DNA of 52,332 bases. Source: Kalaharituber pfeilii. Lineage: Eukaryota > Ascomycota > Pezizomycetes > Pezizales > Pezizaceae. The stretch covers positions 1 to 52,332 of the forward strand of contig WHUZ01000174.1 in NCBI GenBank assembly GCA_015179045.1. The letters run 5' to 3'. A program made the position numbers and the translations under genes. Under the pieces are notes generated by a model, which was not told the origin of the DNA, made no database searches, and worked only from the letters and a program-made list of their open reading frames with translations. Shown piece after piece: positions 13,707 through 23,998 of this stretch. Each line of letters opens with the position of its first letter. The stretch's first letter is position 1.

Positions 13707-14596
13707 AGTTTATAATACTCTTCCGCAAGATTTTCAAGGGCACTTCCTCCTGCTTTAGACTCTTGGGTAACCAGAAATAATTATAAGAGTGAGAAGAAAG
13801 AGCATGCGGATGCTGGATCTTGTACATAGATGGAAGCGATGTCGAAATGCTAAAGATTGTTTACAGGGCTCAAATCAAATGGAATGCAATGGGCTGTACT
13901 GTACTCAGCGCGCTCCTAGAGCTGCACTAGCTACGAGTAAGTACGATGGCAGGCCATACCTTTTGCAAGACAGAAATTGCGAGGCGGTTGAGCTGAATTA
14001 GCAGGATGTAAAACCCTCGCCGCAATAATGGCGCATTGAATTCACTATATACTAGACCGCATAAAGTTGTAGCCCTGCCAAGAGCCACGTGAGCGAAAGC
14101 TTAATCAGACAGAACGGCGTAACCTGCAACGACTAACCAAACCCGCAACCCCGATGTCTCGGGGAACCGGAGGGCGATTCAACGAATTCATGAACGCATG
14201 CCGACCGGCTTCAGCAATAAACGTCTGCGAGCAAGTCGATAGGATCTGTCCCTCGAGGCGACAAAGCAGCAGTGTAGATCTCTGGACGGACTCGTGCCTA
14301 GTTCGCGCGCATAGACTACACCGGAAAACGGAGGACGGAAGTCCTGAATAGCCGAATCTTAGGAAATCGATCCTCAAGTACCCCACAAATCTGAGCTTGG
14401 GAATATTCGAAGGTCTCGGGAACTGTATTCCCGCCAGAACCCGTGCCCTTGAAATTCTAGACGGCGACTGAGATCCGCTTCTAAACTCAAAGCCGACACT
14501 GGCTTACACAGTTCACTGCAATCAACGTCACCACCCGCTTTCCCTTCGACGATCGCCCACCCTAACTCTACCCACGCCGGGCCCCCGACACACACC

Positions 14597-15130
14597 ATGA
14601 TCCTCCGGCCCAGCGTCAGCAACCTCACCTCAACCCTCATCGCTTCCCTCTTCCTCCTCCTCATCCTCGCTCTCCCACACCCCACCACCGCACTCTCCCC
14701 CTCCACCGTTCCCCTCTTCTGCAAATGCACCTGCGGGCTCAACAGCACCATCATCCCCCTAAACACCCCTCCCCCGCCCAGCACCCCGCCATCCACGCCA
14801 CCCCACGACCTCCTTTTCCTGCGCTCCCCATCCACCACCTCCCCGACCTGCGCGGACTGTACGCGCTCCTTCTGCGCAAGCTACAACCTCCCGATATGCA
14901 AGGACACGAAGGAGGAGGATATCACGACGACGTGCTTTGCAAGGGACGCCGTCATGGATAGGGTGCTGGTATGGGGATTTTTGCTGGTGACTGTGGGCCT
15001 GATAGCGTGGGCGGGTGTTAGGGGATGCGTGGGGAGGTGGTGGGGGGAGAGGATGGGGTGGGATGGAGCGGGGTTGAGGCTGGGGAGGGGGGGGATGGGG
15101 GGGGATGGGTATGTGGGGGTTGGGAGGTGA
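14597..15130 (+). CDS. conserved fungal cysteine-rich single-pass membrane protein
   Basis: A single exon of 177 residues starts at CACACCATG. Residues 1-32 form a signal peptide (hydrophobic LIASLFLLLILAL, then PTTA). The lumenal part has paired cysteines: FCKCTC (42, 44, 46), a Pro/Ser/Thr-rich linker, then C85, C88, C93, C101 and C113 in CADCTRSFC...LPICKDTKEEDITTTC. A transmembrane helix spans about 122-141, followed by a basic then Gly-rich tail. I remember similar uncharacterised proteins from many ascomycetes with the CKCTC...STIIPL and LPICKG motifs, but no function is known to me. The C-terminal tail is strongly G-biased and may have drifted. The gene is convergent with the hydrolase-like gene downstream. 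Confidence 0.75.
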   Translation: MILRPSVSNLTSTLIASLFLLLILALPHPTTALSPSTVPLFCKCTCGLNSTIIPLNTPPPPSTPPSTPPHDLLFLRSPSTTSPTCADCTRSFCASYNLPICKDTKEEDITTTCFARDAVMDRVLVWGFLLVTVGLIAWAGVRGCVGRWWGERMGWDGAGLRLGRGGMGGDGYVGVGR

Positions 15131-15572
15131 AAAGGGAGTGGGAGAAGGACGGGCGAAGAGGGAGAGGGCGAAAGAGGCAAGGGGATTTATTGCGATGGTT
15201 GTGTTTTGTCAATGTTCGGTGGTTGGGCTTTTTTGTTGCAGTTGCAGCATTAAGTGTGTAAATAGAGCGGAGGGAAACCCATATTTTATTCTACTTTCTA
15301 TTTTCCAATCTCGATGTGAAGCAATGTATTTGAAATACGTCAGTGAGAACAGAAGCTGGGGAAAACGTTAATACCCTCAGGAGAAGAAACATGCAAAATG
15401 AACAAAAATAAACAAGATAAAATCAAAATCAACATGAGAAAACCACCTTTAAAAAAAAAACACACAATGGGGCATAGGAAAATGCAAAAGTGGAATGGTA
15501 TCTACAGAAGTTTGTATCCCTATAATTCTTTTTTTTTTATCTACATATGGTAAAAACCTAATGTCCCCCCTT
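15131..15572. other. convergent 3' flanks of the membrane-protein and hydrolase-like genes
   Basis: AT-rich spacer of 442 bp between two stop codons on opposite strands. It must hold both 3' UTRs; A-rich and T-rich tracts occur at about 15410-15460 and 15531. No gene is seen. Confidence 0.6.
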
Positions 15573-18500
15573 TCAATCCAGCTTCTGCATCTTCTTCACC
15601 CATAAACCCAACTTAAACACCGCATCCATATGCTTCTTTGCCTTCTTCCTCTTTTCTTGCGGATCCTCGTCCTCCGGCACCACCTCCTCCGCATCCTCCC
15701 CCTGCCAGTCCTCAAATCTCTCGTCCCATCCCTCCCACGGATCCTCGTCGTCCTCGCCCACCACAATCAGCATACCCTCCATGCTGATCTCCTCCTCCTC
15801 CGGTTCCTCCCGCTCCTCTGCCACCTCCACCAGCGCCTCCTCGTGCTCTCTCCTTCCCGTCCACAGAAACGACCTCGTGGTCATCTGTTTCATCTTCCTC
15901 ATCTTTTCCCGCTCCTCCCTCTCCTTCTCGAGCTTCCCCCGCAGCTCCCGGTCCATCCCCACTACGCTCCTCCAGGCGCGGCTTACGCCGTCTACGAACT
16001 CCGCGGCGCAGCGCACGATCCACCATCCGGCGGGGCGCTTGGGGCCGAGAGGGTGCTTGGTGGATGTGAGCCGGGCAAGCGCGATGTAGGGGTCGAGAAG
16101 GCCGGAGATGATGGATGGAGAGTGGACGTAGTGCTCGGCGGTGGTGAGGTCGAAAGAGTACTCGGAGGCCTCGGAGATAATGGTGGTAGGCGCGGTGTGG
16201 GTGTGTTTTTCTGGGAGAGGTGGCGTTGCGGGGGTGGGAGTGGGGGGGGAGGCGGGGGTGGACTCAAAGCTAAGCCGGGGGGATGTGGACTCTGTAGGCC
16301 AGTACCGGTCCATGCTGCCGATGTTCACTGGCTGCCGTTGCACCACGTTGGCAACATTTATAGGCATGACTATAGTGAGTCCCGTGGGCTGTGGTTGCGC
16401 TTGTGCGGCCTGAGGCACCGGTACTGGTGTTGGTGCCGGTGCTGTAGTAGCATTAGCTGCAGTTCTAGTTCCCCACCGTCTTAATTTTGCATCTAGGTGA
16501 GGTGGTGTCCACTTTGTTGGATCTTCCTCTTTTTGCTCTGCCTCTTTCTTCTTCAACTGCTGCACCGTCTGCTCCACGATCGTCATCGGTCTCTCCATCG
16601 GCTCCAGCATCTCTTTTAGTTCCATGTCCCCCCACACCGCCTCCCCGCTCAACCCCTTCCTCCCTCCCCCAGGTACTATCACCATGACCCTTCCCTTTTT
16701 CGGTATGCCCCCCCTCCTTGTATCCACCTCCCCGCGAACCTGAAGCACGCTCCAAACCGGCGGCCATCTTCTTCCAACACTCTTCCTCCGTGTGCCATCC
16801 ATGGTCAGGATATCAATCTTCTCGCCCCACGCGCGCTTCTCCGCGGGGCTCTTTACCTGCTCGTCACCCCAACTATCCTCGACCTTGCGCGCCCGCCTCA
16901 GCTCCGCCTTCAGCGTCATCGCGTTCCGTTTCAAGCTGACCCACAGCTTTGCAAGCGCATCGTTCCCAACGTCCACGCCGGGCGTCTGTAGAAAGAAGAG
17001 CGGAGAGGCAAAGGGATCGATGTAGTCCTCTGGAGACGAAAAGTACGCTTGGCGCAGCCTCAGCAACGTCGGCAGGGTCAGGGTTGGGATTAGGTGCGGC
17101 CCACCCTCAATCTCGTACGGTTTCAGCTCCTCGACGGGCTTCTCTGGGAGCGGCGGCACGGGTGGCAGGAGCCACGTCTGCCCGGTGCCGCGCGCCTCGC
17201 CGGAGAAGTCGCAGCCTCCCAGGGGCGGGAAACACCAGTTTACCATGGGAGAGATGAGGGCGAGAGAGTGGAGCTCTACGCTCATGCATGGTGGCTCGGC
17301 CTTTTTTTGCTGTTCCTGTGCTCGGTGAAGCGCTTGCTTGAGTTTTTGCTCCACCTTTCTTCGCTTAGGCTGCTTCTTCCCCTTCTCCCTATCCTCCTCG
17401 TCTAAAGCAGCTGCCGCTTCTTGTGCTTTCCGCAGTGCGGCAGTGGTTGCAAGAGCTTCGCCGGCAGACACGGAGATGGCCTCGGAAGGCATGGAGGAGA
17501 AAATCTCGTCTAGTGTTAATTTGTTGTTCAGTGGGAACTTGACGGCCGTCTGAAACGGCGGATGCTTGAATTCCGTCAGTGCCAGGGCCGCAGCGATGCC
17601 TGCGCCGAGCACGGAGCCGCTTAGGTTCAACGCGATGTTGGTCACTGCGGGCACGGAAGGGTGGAGGTTCAGAAGTGACGGTAGGTTTTCGATAATGGTG
17701 GTGTATGCGCTGAGGGCGTTGTGGGTTGCGAGAGGGTGCTTGGGGTATGGGTAGGCCCAGTTTGTTTTGATAGTTATTTCTCCGGCGGAGGAGGCTCCAG
17801 AGAATGAGATGGGATCGCGCTTGTCCCAAGGGGTGTACTCCTCCTCTGGCCACTCCCAGTTCTTGATATCCTTCCATGTTTCGGCGCCGGGGCCGGGGCC
17901 GAAGCGGCCGAAGAGCTGCCTTATGATATGTGAGCTAGTGGGGAAGTAAGATGGGACTACGACGGTTTGATTAGAGGTGAGGCAGAGTACGGTAGCGAGA
18001 TCATGGTCGGAAGCTGTGAGGAGGAGGTTGTGCTGGGAGGAGGGCGAGTCGCCAGCGGGAGACGGGGAGGAAAAAGGGGATGGCGCGGAGGTGGAGGTGG
18101 CGAGCGAACCGGCAACGGTGGAAGGAATGTACACTGGAAGACCGCTGGGGAAGAAGATGGTGAGCGGGATGGTGGTGTTGTTGGGTATTGGAGCGTCAGC
18201 GGGGGGAAGGCGGGCGTCCATGGGGCGGTAAATCCTGTAATACAAGAGGGCGATAGATTGTTAGTCCCATGCCTTGTGCAGCGGTCTAGTAGGGGAATGA
18301 CAGAAATGCAAACATACCGCACACCAAGCCTCAACCCACCACCCTTGGGCCCTACCCCCCCACCGAGCTCTAACTCCTTTTCTTCATATAGAACTTCAGT
18401 CCCCAAGCTAGACTTCTTGGAGCGGCCGGGGCGCCGGGGGACCTTTGTGGGGTCCACGGCGTCGGCGCGGGGGGTGGAAGTGGTGAGGGCGCGGGTTTGG

Positions 18501-18715
18501 ATGAAGAGTACAAGACGCAACGCATTGAGTGGGGATTGATCGGCCTGAGGCCGAGAGAGTCGCGTCGTTATTCGAGTATGTATTGGATTTCGGAGTTGGG
18601 AGGTCTGCTGTCGTGGGGAGGACGACCCAGCTCCCGGCCGCTTGAGGAAGTGTGTCGACGACGATATCCCAGGCCCATGCTTCCGTAGTGAGGGGCCCAG
18701 TCGGAACCGGAGCAT
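15573..18715 (-). CDS. alpha/beta-hydrolase-like protein with mitochondrial presequence
   Basis: Two exons give about 1019 residues. The ATG is at 18715. Exon 1 ends at 18318; an 83-nt intron (18317-18235, GTATGT...TTACAG) joins LRLGVR to IYRPMDARLPPAD. The first about 85 residues are rich in Arg, Ser, Thr and hydrophobics with no acidic residue (e.g. RITTRLSRPQADQ, ALTTSTPRA), typical of a mitochondrial presequence. The hydrolase-like region includes YPKHPLATHNALSAYT, then LSGSVLGAGIAAALALTE at the place of the nucleophile elbow, and later DPFASPLFFLQTPGV as in HSL-type lipase/esterases. No GxSxG is present in the elbow, so catalysis is doubtful. Charged helical insertions and an acidic Glu/Asp-rich C-terminus make it much longer than a typical family member. 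Substrate unknown. It is convergent with the upstream small membrane-protein gene. Confidence 0.7.
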
Positions 18716-20167
18716 CTGGCCCTTCACAATGCCAAAGTATAATTCCCTCCTCTAAGTGTTTGCTTTCTCCTTCAACACACACACACTCTCTCCCTCCGCC
18801 ACTACCTAAATTCCTTTGTGAAACCCCTAGCCTCAGCAGGCGTTTATGCACTTCCAATTGGACTTGATGCAGCGAATTTATCGTGGGGATTGTGAGATTA
18901 TCATGTGGTATCTCCTAGACGAGCGGAAAGGATTGTAATTGGTGCAAACTTTGAAATTGTCGGAAAGGCCTGGGGTGCGATCGAAGGATTTGTTGCATGC
19001 AGGGATCGATGGGACGGAGAAGCTTATGATATGATGTCGATAAGAAACGAGCAACAGGGGAGCCTTGGCGCTCCAGGGAGGGCGGCTCAGGGTAACGGAG
19101 GGACATGACTGGTGTGAGCATGTGCAGAACCCGACAGGCGCATATGCATCAAGGAGCTGATGTGGCCCCAGAAAATCGTGGCGGTGGAGCAACCATCGTG
19201 CACTGGAGGGGCTGCGGGACACATGCGTCTTTCAAAGCCGTCGGCTCATGTTTTGCCTTGCGTACTGAGGGGCGCTCATGGTGGCCCATCCGGAGACCAA
19301 GGTGTCGATTTCCGTGAGGCGAAACCGGTAGCTTGTGTGCTCATAAACAGTTGGCATATAGAAGGCTCTTGAGACACAAATGCCACCCAAACGATGGCTC
19401 TCAAAAGGCGCACATCACACTTCTCCCAATGCCAGCCATGGTCACGTGAATACTGCAACTCGGCATTTTCCTTTCCTAAATTAGTAGTAGTTACTGAGTG
19501 GCAGAGGGGGGCCTTGGCATTCCTGTTCATCCGCACATCTCTACTCTTCCTCGAATCCTTTACCACTCCAACGTCACAATTACTGTCACATCACTGTTGA
19601 GTCCATCAGCCCATGCGTGGACTGGACGATCACAATGGGATTTGCATCCTCAAGACGCTCACTGCCTTTCACTACTAACCCGATTTATTCCTTCTTCTCA
19701 CAATTTCTCACAATTATTTAACTGATCTGCTCTCCGATGTACAGTGAACGAGCAGGTATGGTACGTTCCTACGTTTACCCCGAGATTCAGAAACGCTTGT
19801 TGAACCTTCAAACATGTTGATGACCAACGATTAGTGGGGTGCACATCACACAGTGGCTCGACTATCCGGGGCAGTCATTGGTGTAGCACTGAAGCTGGAT
19901 TTTTTACCCCAGAATCTCTCTGTGGGGGTTACAAGCTCAGAGACGTTTAAGGAACTTTCATTGTCACACGCTGTCCAATCATCGAGACACGAGGATTTCA
20001 AGTGCCATATTAACACTTTTACTAGTATATTCTTTATTTAACACTAACATTTGCGTGGCTCTAAGACGACGTACTATCATACAAAACACAAAAGGAGAAT
20101 ATTTTGCTAGGTTACATCCTCAGGACAAAGCCGATTTAACAGAAAATGTCAGCGATATAATAGAAAC

Positions 20168-20168
<1 letters not shown>

Positions 20169-20217
<49 letters not shown>
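20169..20217 (+). repeat. A49 homopolymer tract
   Basis: Uninterrupted run of 49 A. It could be the tail of a plus-strand retroposon, but no duplicated target site or recognisable element body flanks it, so it is annotated only as a simple repeat. Confidence 0.8.
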
Positions 20218-20219
<2 letters not shown>

Positions 20220-20293
20220 GAAAGGTGAGAAGCAAGGAAAGATATAAGATCGTGTTGATACAAGCTTATCCCAATAAATATGTAGTCCGGTCG

Positions 20294-20313
20294 GGGTCGT
20301 GCCAACCAGACTA
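20294..20313 (-). repeat. 20-bp transposon-end-like motif (right orientation)
   Basis: Exact reverse complement of the 20-bp motif at 12988-13007, again with TA at the outer edge. The two copies face each other across 7.3 kb. They may be the two ends of one element or solo ends of different copies. Confidence 0.45.
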
Positions 20314-20479
20314 ATAAATATGGTATGTTTAGCATCCCCAAATTCATCTCATAACTTCGTTAGAGTCGCAATCGTCGGTCCCTAACATGCAAGTAGGTCT
20401 CTTCTCGGCATCATTTATCTCCTCATGCTGTCCCTATCACCGAATTGTCTATATAATTCCACCACAAGATCCAACGCCG

Positions 20480-21379
20480 TCAGGAGTCCAGAGTACCCAC
20501 TGCTCCTCCTCCCGACCTCATCTGTTGCCTCTCAAGCAGCCGGAGCAACGATCCAGCGCGTTCAATGAGCTCCGGAAGATTCCTCAAAATATCGCCACCC
20601 ACTTTCATCACCTTGCTTGTTGAGGTTGAAGACCTCTTGGGCTTGGGTCGAGCATGCATGGGGTCGGCTGGGTTGGATGCGGGTGAACCGTATTGTGGAG
20701 ACGCTTGTTGGTAAGCTTGGGGATAATGGTAGCCATTGCCATAAGGGTAAGTTGAATGTCGCGCAGGTGGTACTGCGCCCGCCATGTAGTATTCATCTGC
20801 TAGCCCCCCAGTCGGCCCCTGGTAATGGTGGCTATTGTTATTGTAGGTATTGTCTTGCGTATGGACGTATGGTGGTGCTCTTGTGTTTCTGGCACCTCTT
20901 GAAGTAGTATGGTTCTCTGGTTCAGAATCGCTCAACTCCTCAAACCTGTCATCGTCGTTTTCGAACTCCGTTGGCCCCCTGGATTTGCTGCGTCTCTTAT
21001 TCCTTCTTCTACCCAGCTTCTCCTCAAAGTCTGAGACAAGTTTGCTCAACTCATATGCAGCCCTCTTGAGCACATCTTGGAGCGCTTCACCGGTGGGACT
21101 TTGATACCTGTCCCGCGGATAGCTGTGCGATGGGATGCCAGCATAACGGTCATCTTCACGGTGGCGCTGGGGCTCGGGTTGAGTGTATGATCGGCGGGGA
21201 TGGGGAAGATCACGATCGGATTCATCCCTACGACCTCGGGAGGACGAAGATGAAGAGTCGGTGAGCACATCCAGTGCAGTACGGAAGAGGTCTTTAAGGA
21301 TGGGAGAAGAGGAACTGGTTCTGCTGCGCTCACGGTGGTCAGAGCCGTGGTGGGCAGAGTGGTGGCGTGATCGAGACAT
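20480..21379 (-). CDS. hypothetical disordered protein, 299 residues
   Basis: A single open frame from ATG at 21379 to the stop at 20480. I recognise no domain. The N-terminus is His/Ser/Arg-rich (MSRSRHHSAHHGSDHRERSR). A short amphipathic helix ILKDLFRTALDVLTD is followed by a charged linker, then a longer helix GEALQDVLKRAAYELSKLV ending in a basic cluster (RRRNKRRSKSRG) that could act as a nuclear localisation signal. The middle is Tyr/Gln/Pro-rich and disordered. A final helical segment DILRNLPELIERAGSLLRLL closes the protein. Even composition and codon use along its length and a clean start favour a real gene over chance. Homologues, if any, are probably confined to close relatives. Function unknown. 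Confidence 0.6.
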   Translation of the reverse strand: MSRSRHHSAHHGSDHRERSRTSSSSPILKDLFRTALDVLTDSSSSSSRGRRDESDRDLPHPRRSYTQPEPQRHREDDRYAGIPSHSYPRDRYQSPTGEALQDVLKRAAYELSKLVSDFEEKLGRRRNKRRSKSRGPTEFENDDDRFEELSDSEPENHTTSRGARNTRAPPYVHTQDNTYNNNSHHYQGPTGGLADEYYMAGAVPPARHSTYPYGNGYHYPQAYQQASPQYGSPASNPADPMHARPKPKRSSTSTSKVMKVGGDILRNLPELIERAGSLLRLLERQQMRSGGGAVGTLDS

Positions 21380-21837
21380 GTCGATAATCGATTAATAGGT
21401 TAATTCTTCGATGTGATAGTGTATACTGATAATGGAATATTGTAGAGCTCAAGGGTATCTGAAAAGAGATAACCTCAAGCTTCGAAACTGTTCTGAGGGA
21501 AGAAATATTCGCAAAACCGTGGGGGAGACATCCTGCCTAAATACCAAGAAATCCATGACTCCTGCTTTCTTGACTGCCAATAATAGGCGTTGAGAAAGTA
21601 TCGCCACATGAAAGTCTATGGAGGGAACAGGTTGGGGTAGTGGCTATGTCCAAAACCCTGCCAACATACCGACAAGGAATTGGAGATTTCGAGTGTGGGA
21701 TTGGGACCACGTGAAGGGCTTGGCGAAGTGTTCAGCTGGGTTTGGGTTTCGGTTGCTATTACATCGTGTCTTACGTATCTCTGCGCCTCACCTTCAACAA
21801 ATGGGCGGTGTGGGTAACCAACGTTAACGGAGATTGG

Positions 21838-22390
21838 ATATCATAGTAGCCCTGGGTTGCCACATATCGGTAGATGGACAGAAAATTCAGCTATGGGATT
21901 TTTCCGATGGCGTCTGTGAACAAGTCAACAATTGCTATGTCAACGGATCCTCCTGGCCAGGATTCATGCAATAACCACTCGGAATTCCGATGGTCTACAC
22001 GCTCTTGCTACCAGAAGAGATTCTAAGGTATTTCGGCCTTCTGGCACTTCGAACTTCAGCCAGCGAAAACTTCCTATCCTTTGGGATCCCATCAATTTAC
22101 AGACAATGGGAAAATTGTGATACAAAATTTCACGTCAATGTATGCCTGATACGCCTTGATTCCCCAAATGGCGTAAACTCCGTAAAGTGACACAAAAAGT
22201 CATCCCCATAGAAGATCACTTGCGTAGCTGGCCATGTGAATATTTCTAGTCTGGTTGGCCCCCCATCCCGAAGGCGGGTGAATATTCTCAGCTTTGAGGA
22301 TCTGAGAAGGAGAATTAAGTGCCAGTGCTCGGCGCTTCATGGGCGATTGTACGAGAACTACCCTGACGTTACAGTATGTATAAGCAAGTC
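21838..22390 (+). pseudogene. decayed gene fragment, WD-repeat-like in part
   Basis: Between two minus-strand genes the plus strand shows coding-like blocks in shifting frames. From 21838 one frame reads VALGCHISVDGQKIQLWDF, which resembles a WD-repeat blade (DG...I.LWD), and stops at a TAA near 21970. Another frame at about 21975 gives SDGLHALATRRDSKV, again blade-like. Further on, KVIPIEDHLRSWPCEYF and, after a frame change, RRRVNILSFEDLRRRIKC continue to about 22370. No single frame or clean set of introns joins them, so I read this as a broken gene. The WD assignment rests on two weak motifs and could be wrong. Confidence 0.3.
22247..22259 (+). repeat. core copy of the transposon-end-like motif
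   Basis: TAGTCTGGTTGGC matches the first 13 bases of the motif at 12988, including the leading TA; the similarity stops after GGC. It lies inside the decayed gene fragment. Confidence 0.35.
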
Positions 22391-22829
22391 AATTATCTTG
22401 CACATGCAACGTTAATCTAAGGTATTGAAGTATAAGTCTCAAAGGCCGTTGAAAAATCAAAGAGAAATCAAAAGTCTAATATGGCTCTAGCTATTATTCT
22501 CAAACAGGGGACTGGCCCGTGCCGGAGACGACGTTGTCTGGGCACGACTGCAACAGCGAGCATATTTACTTCGAATTTCGAAGCTCTGATAAACAATTAA
22601 CAGCAATTGATTATTGTCAATGCGAAATTCTCCATTCCTAGTTTTCCATGATTGAATAAATACCACCGTTCTTGAACAGGCATTTCTTGTTTCCGCCGCA
22701 TTGCAACATGATATTTGAAGGGAAAGCACTCTGAGAAGAATCATGAAAAAAATCCATTCTTGTTCCTTCCCAATTGCGCCGATACATAAACCGATTTATT
22801 GTACCCACTTCCCCTTTGAAAAATACTAA

Positions 22830-23998
22830 CTAGTCCAATTTTTGAATTACAGACTTCGTCGAACACGAAACATACGCCGTTGGCCCCAAGATACCCCTAA
22901 ACACCTCCTCGACATGTTCCCAAACCTTTTCCCTCATCCCATTCTCTATATACTGTTTAAGCACTTTATTCTCCGCATCCTCCTCCCCGTCCCAATTTAG
23001 ACAATACATCCCGCTCCTCGGCTTTCCATCCGGTCCCTTTGCAACTTCTAGCCCCTCCGGTACTGGGGTCCCCGTACTCCCCTTAGCATCCCCATCAAAC
23101 TCAATTATCCCTCGCACAGGTGGATACCTCTCATTGGTCGCATGAAACAAATGCCTCTCCCCACTCTCCTCCAGCCCGACACAAATCCACCTCCCAAACA
23201 CTCCCATCACGGTCCTAATCACGAATGGCAAGAAGCCCGGTATGTCCTGGTTCTTTGTGCGCACAAACCCGGGGAACACATGCACGAAGCTGACTTGGGG
23301 ATGCTTGAGAGCAAGGTGCGACATGGCAAGGTTGGTCATCGTCGCAGTTGCGCTGCGGGCGGCGAGCGCGGAAAGGGAACGCAGGGAGAGGTCGAGAGGG
23401 AGTGCGGAGCCTTTGCCGCCGGCGAAGATGTTGACGACGCGGGAGAGAACTGGGGAGGAGTTGGCACCCTGCTGGAGCAGCGGGAGAAGGTTTGTGATGA
23501 GGCGCAGACGGGAGTAGAGGGTGATGGCGGTGACGAGGTCGAGGCCCTCGGAGGTATCTTTCTCACCAAGTATCAGAAGTTAGCCCTGCAAGATAGAGAT
23601 ATAAAGAAATAGAGAACTACGGAGATACCTTGCTTATCCATACTAATGATCCCCGCACTCACAAACAACAAGTTTATCTTTCCTTCTTTACCCTCCCGTT
23701 CCTTGATGTGACTGCAAACCTCGTCCACAATTCTCAGCAAGCTCAAGTCCGCCTGGATGAAAACGACTTCTCCGTCAGGACATGTTTGTTTGAGTTCTTG
23801 GGTTATCCGGCCCCCGGCCTCGGCGTTGCGGCCGATAAAGTAGATTCGTGGACGGGTGCCGCAGGAGTGTTTGGCGAAGGCCGTGAGAGTCGCGAGGCCG
23901 ATTCCGGATGTGGCACCGGCGAAGACGGAGACGGAGCCATGTGGGATGTGCGAGGGGAGAGTGGAGTTGGCGGAGAGGACTGCGGGGAGGAGGACCAT
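22830..23998 (-). CDS. atypical short-chain dehydrogenase/reductase (SDR superfamily)
   Basis: Two exons give 365 residues. The ATG is at 23998; exon 1 ends at 23629. The intron 23628-23558 (71 nt) starts GTATCT, has a CTAAC branch site and ends in the rare acceptor AAG. The nearer CAG would run into a stop, whereas AAG joins MDKQ to DTSEGLDLVTA in frame, as expected for the family. The Rossmann glycine motif GATSGIG is at residues 28-34, followed by IYFIGRNAEAG and FIQADLS. In exon 2 VSFVHVFPGFVRT marks the end of the usual catalytic segment, but no YxxxK is found upstream of it; the region reads SATATMTNLAMSHLA. Many fungal SDR-like proteins share this loss, so it may bind NAD(P) without classical catalysis. 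Substrate unknown. No biosynthetic neighbours suggest a pathway. Confidence 0.85.

Larger units (their letters stand above)
6193..14596. other. 8.4-kb gene-poor region with scattered repeat debris
   Basis: No frame here carries a recognisable domain or a plausible multi-exon gene. The first few hundred bases should contain the promoter of the AcuK/ERT1-like gene. The rest is moderately AT-rich with many short meaningless frames, consistent with old decayed transposon DNA. The only items I can define are a 10-bp hairpin at 9889-9919, a transposon-end-like motif at 12988, and a LINE tail at 13635. Confidence 0.6.
18716..20479. other. intergenic region with a 49-nt A tract
   Basis: It contains the promoter side of the hydrolase-like gene, including a CA/CT-rich stretch at about 18775-18800, and the 3' side of the next gene. 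No coding region is supported. A49 lies at 20169-20217 and a transposon-end motif at 20294-20313. Confidence 0.55.

Noticed and set aside
15630..16484. A 284-codon plus-strand frame
   Set aside because: It lies antisense to the hydrolase-like gene; its Leu/Arg/Gly-rich composition is a shadow of the Glu/Lys-rich coding strand.
20169..20217. A49 tract as the tail of a recent plus-strand retroposon
   Set aside because: No duplicated flanks and no element body upstream; kept only as a simple repeat.
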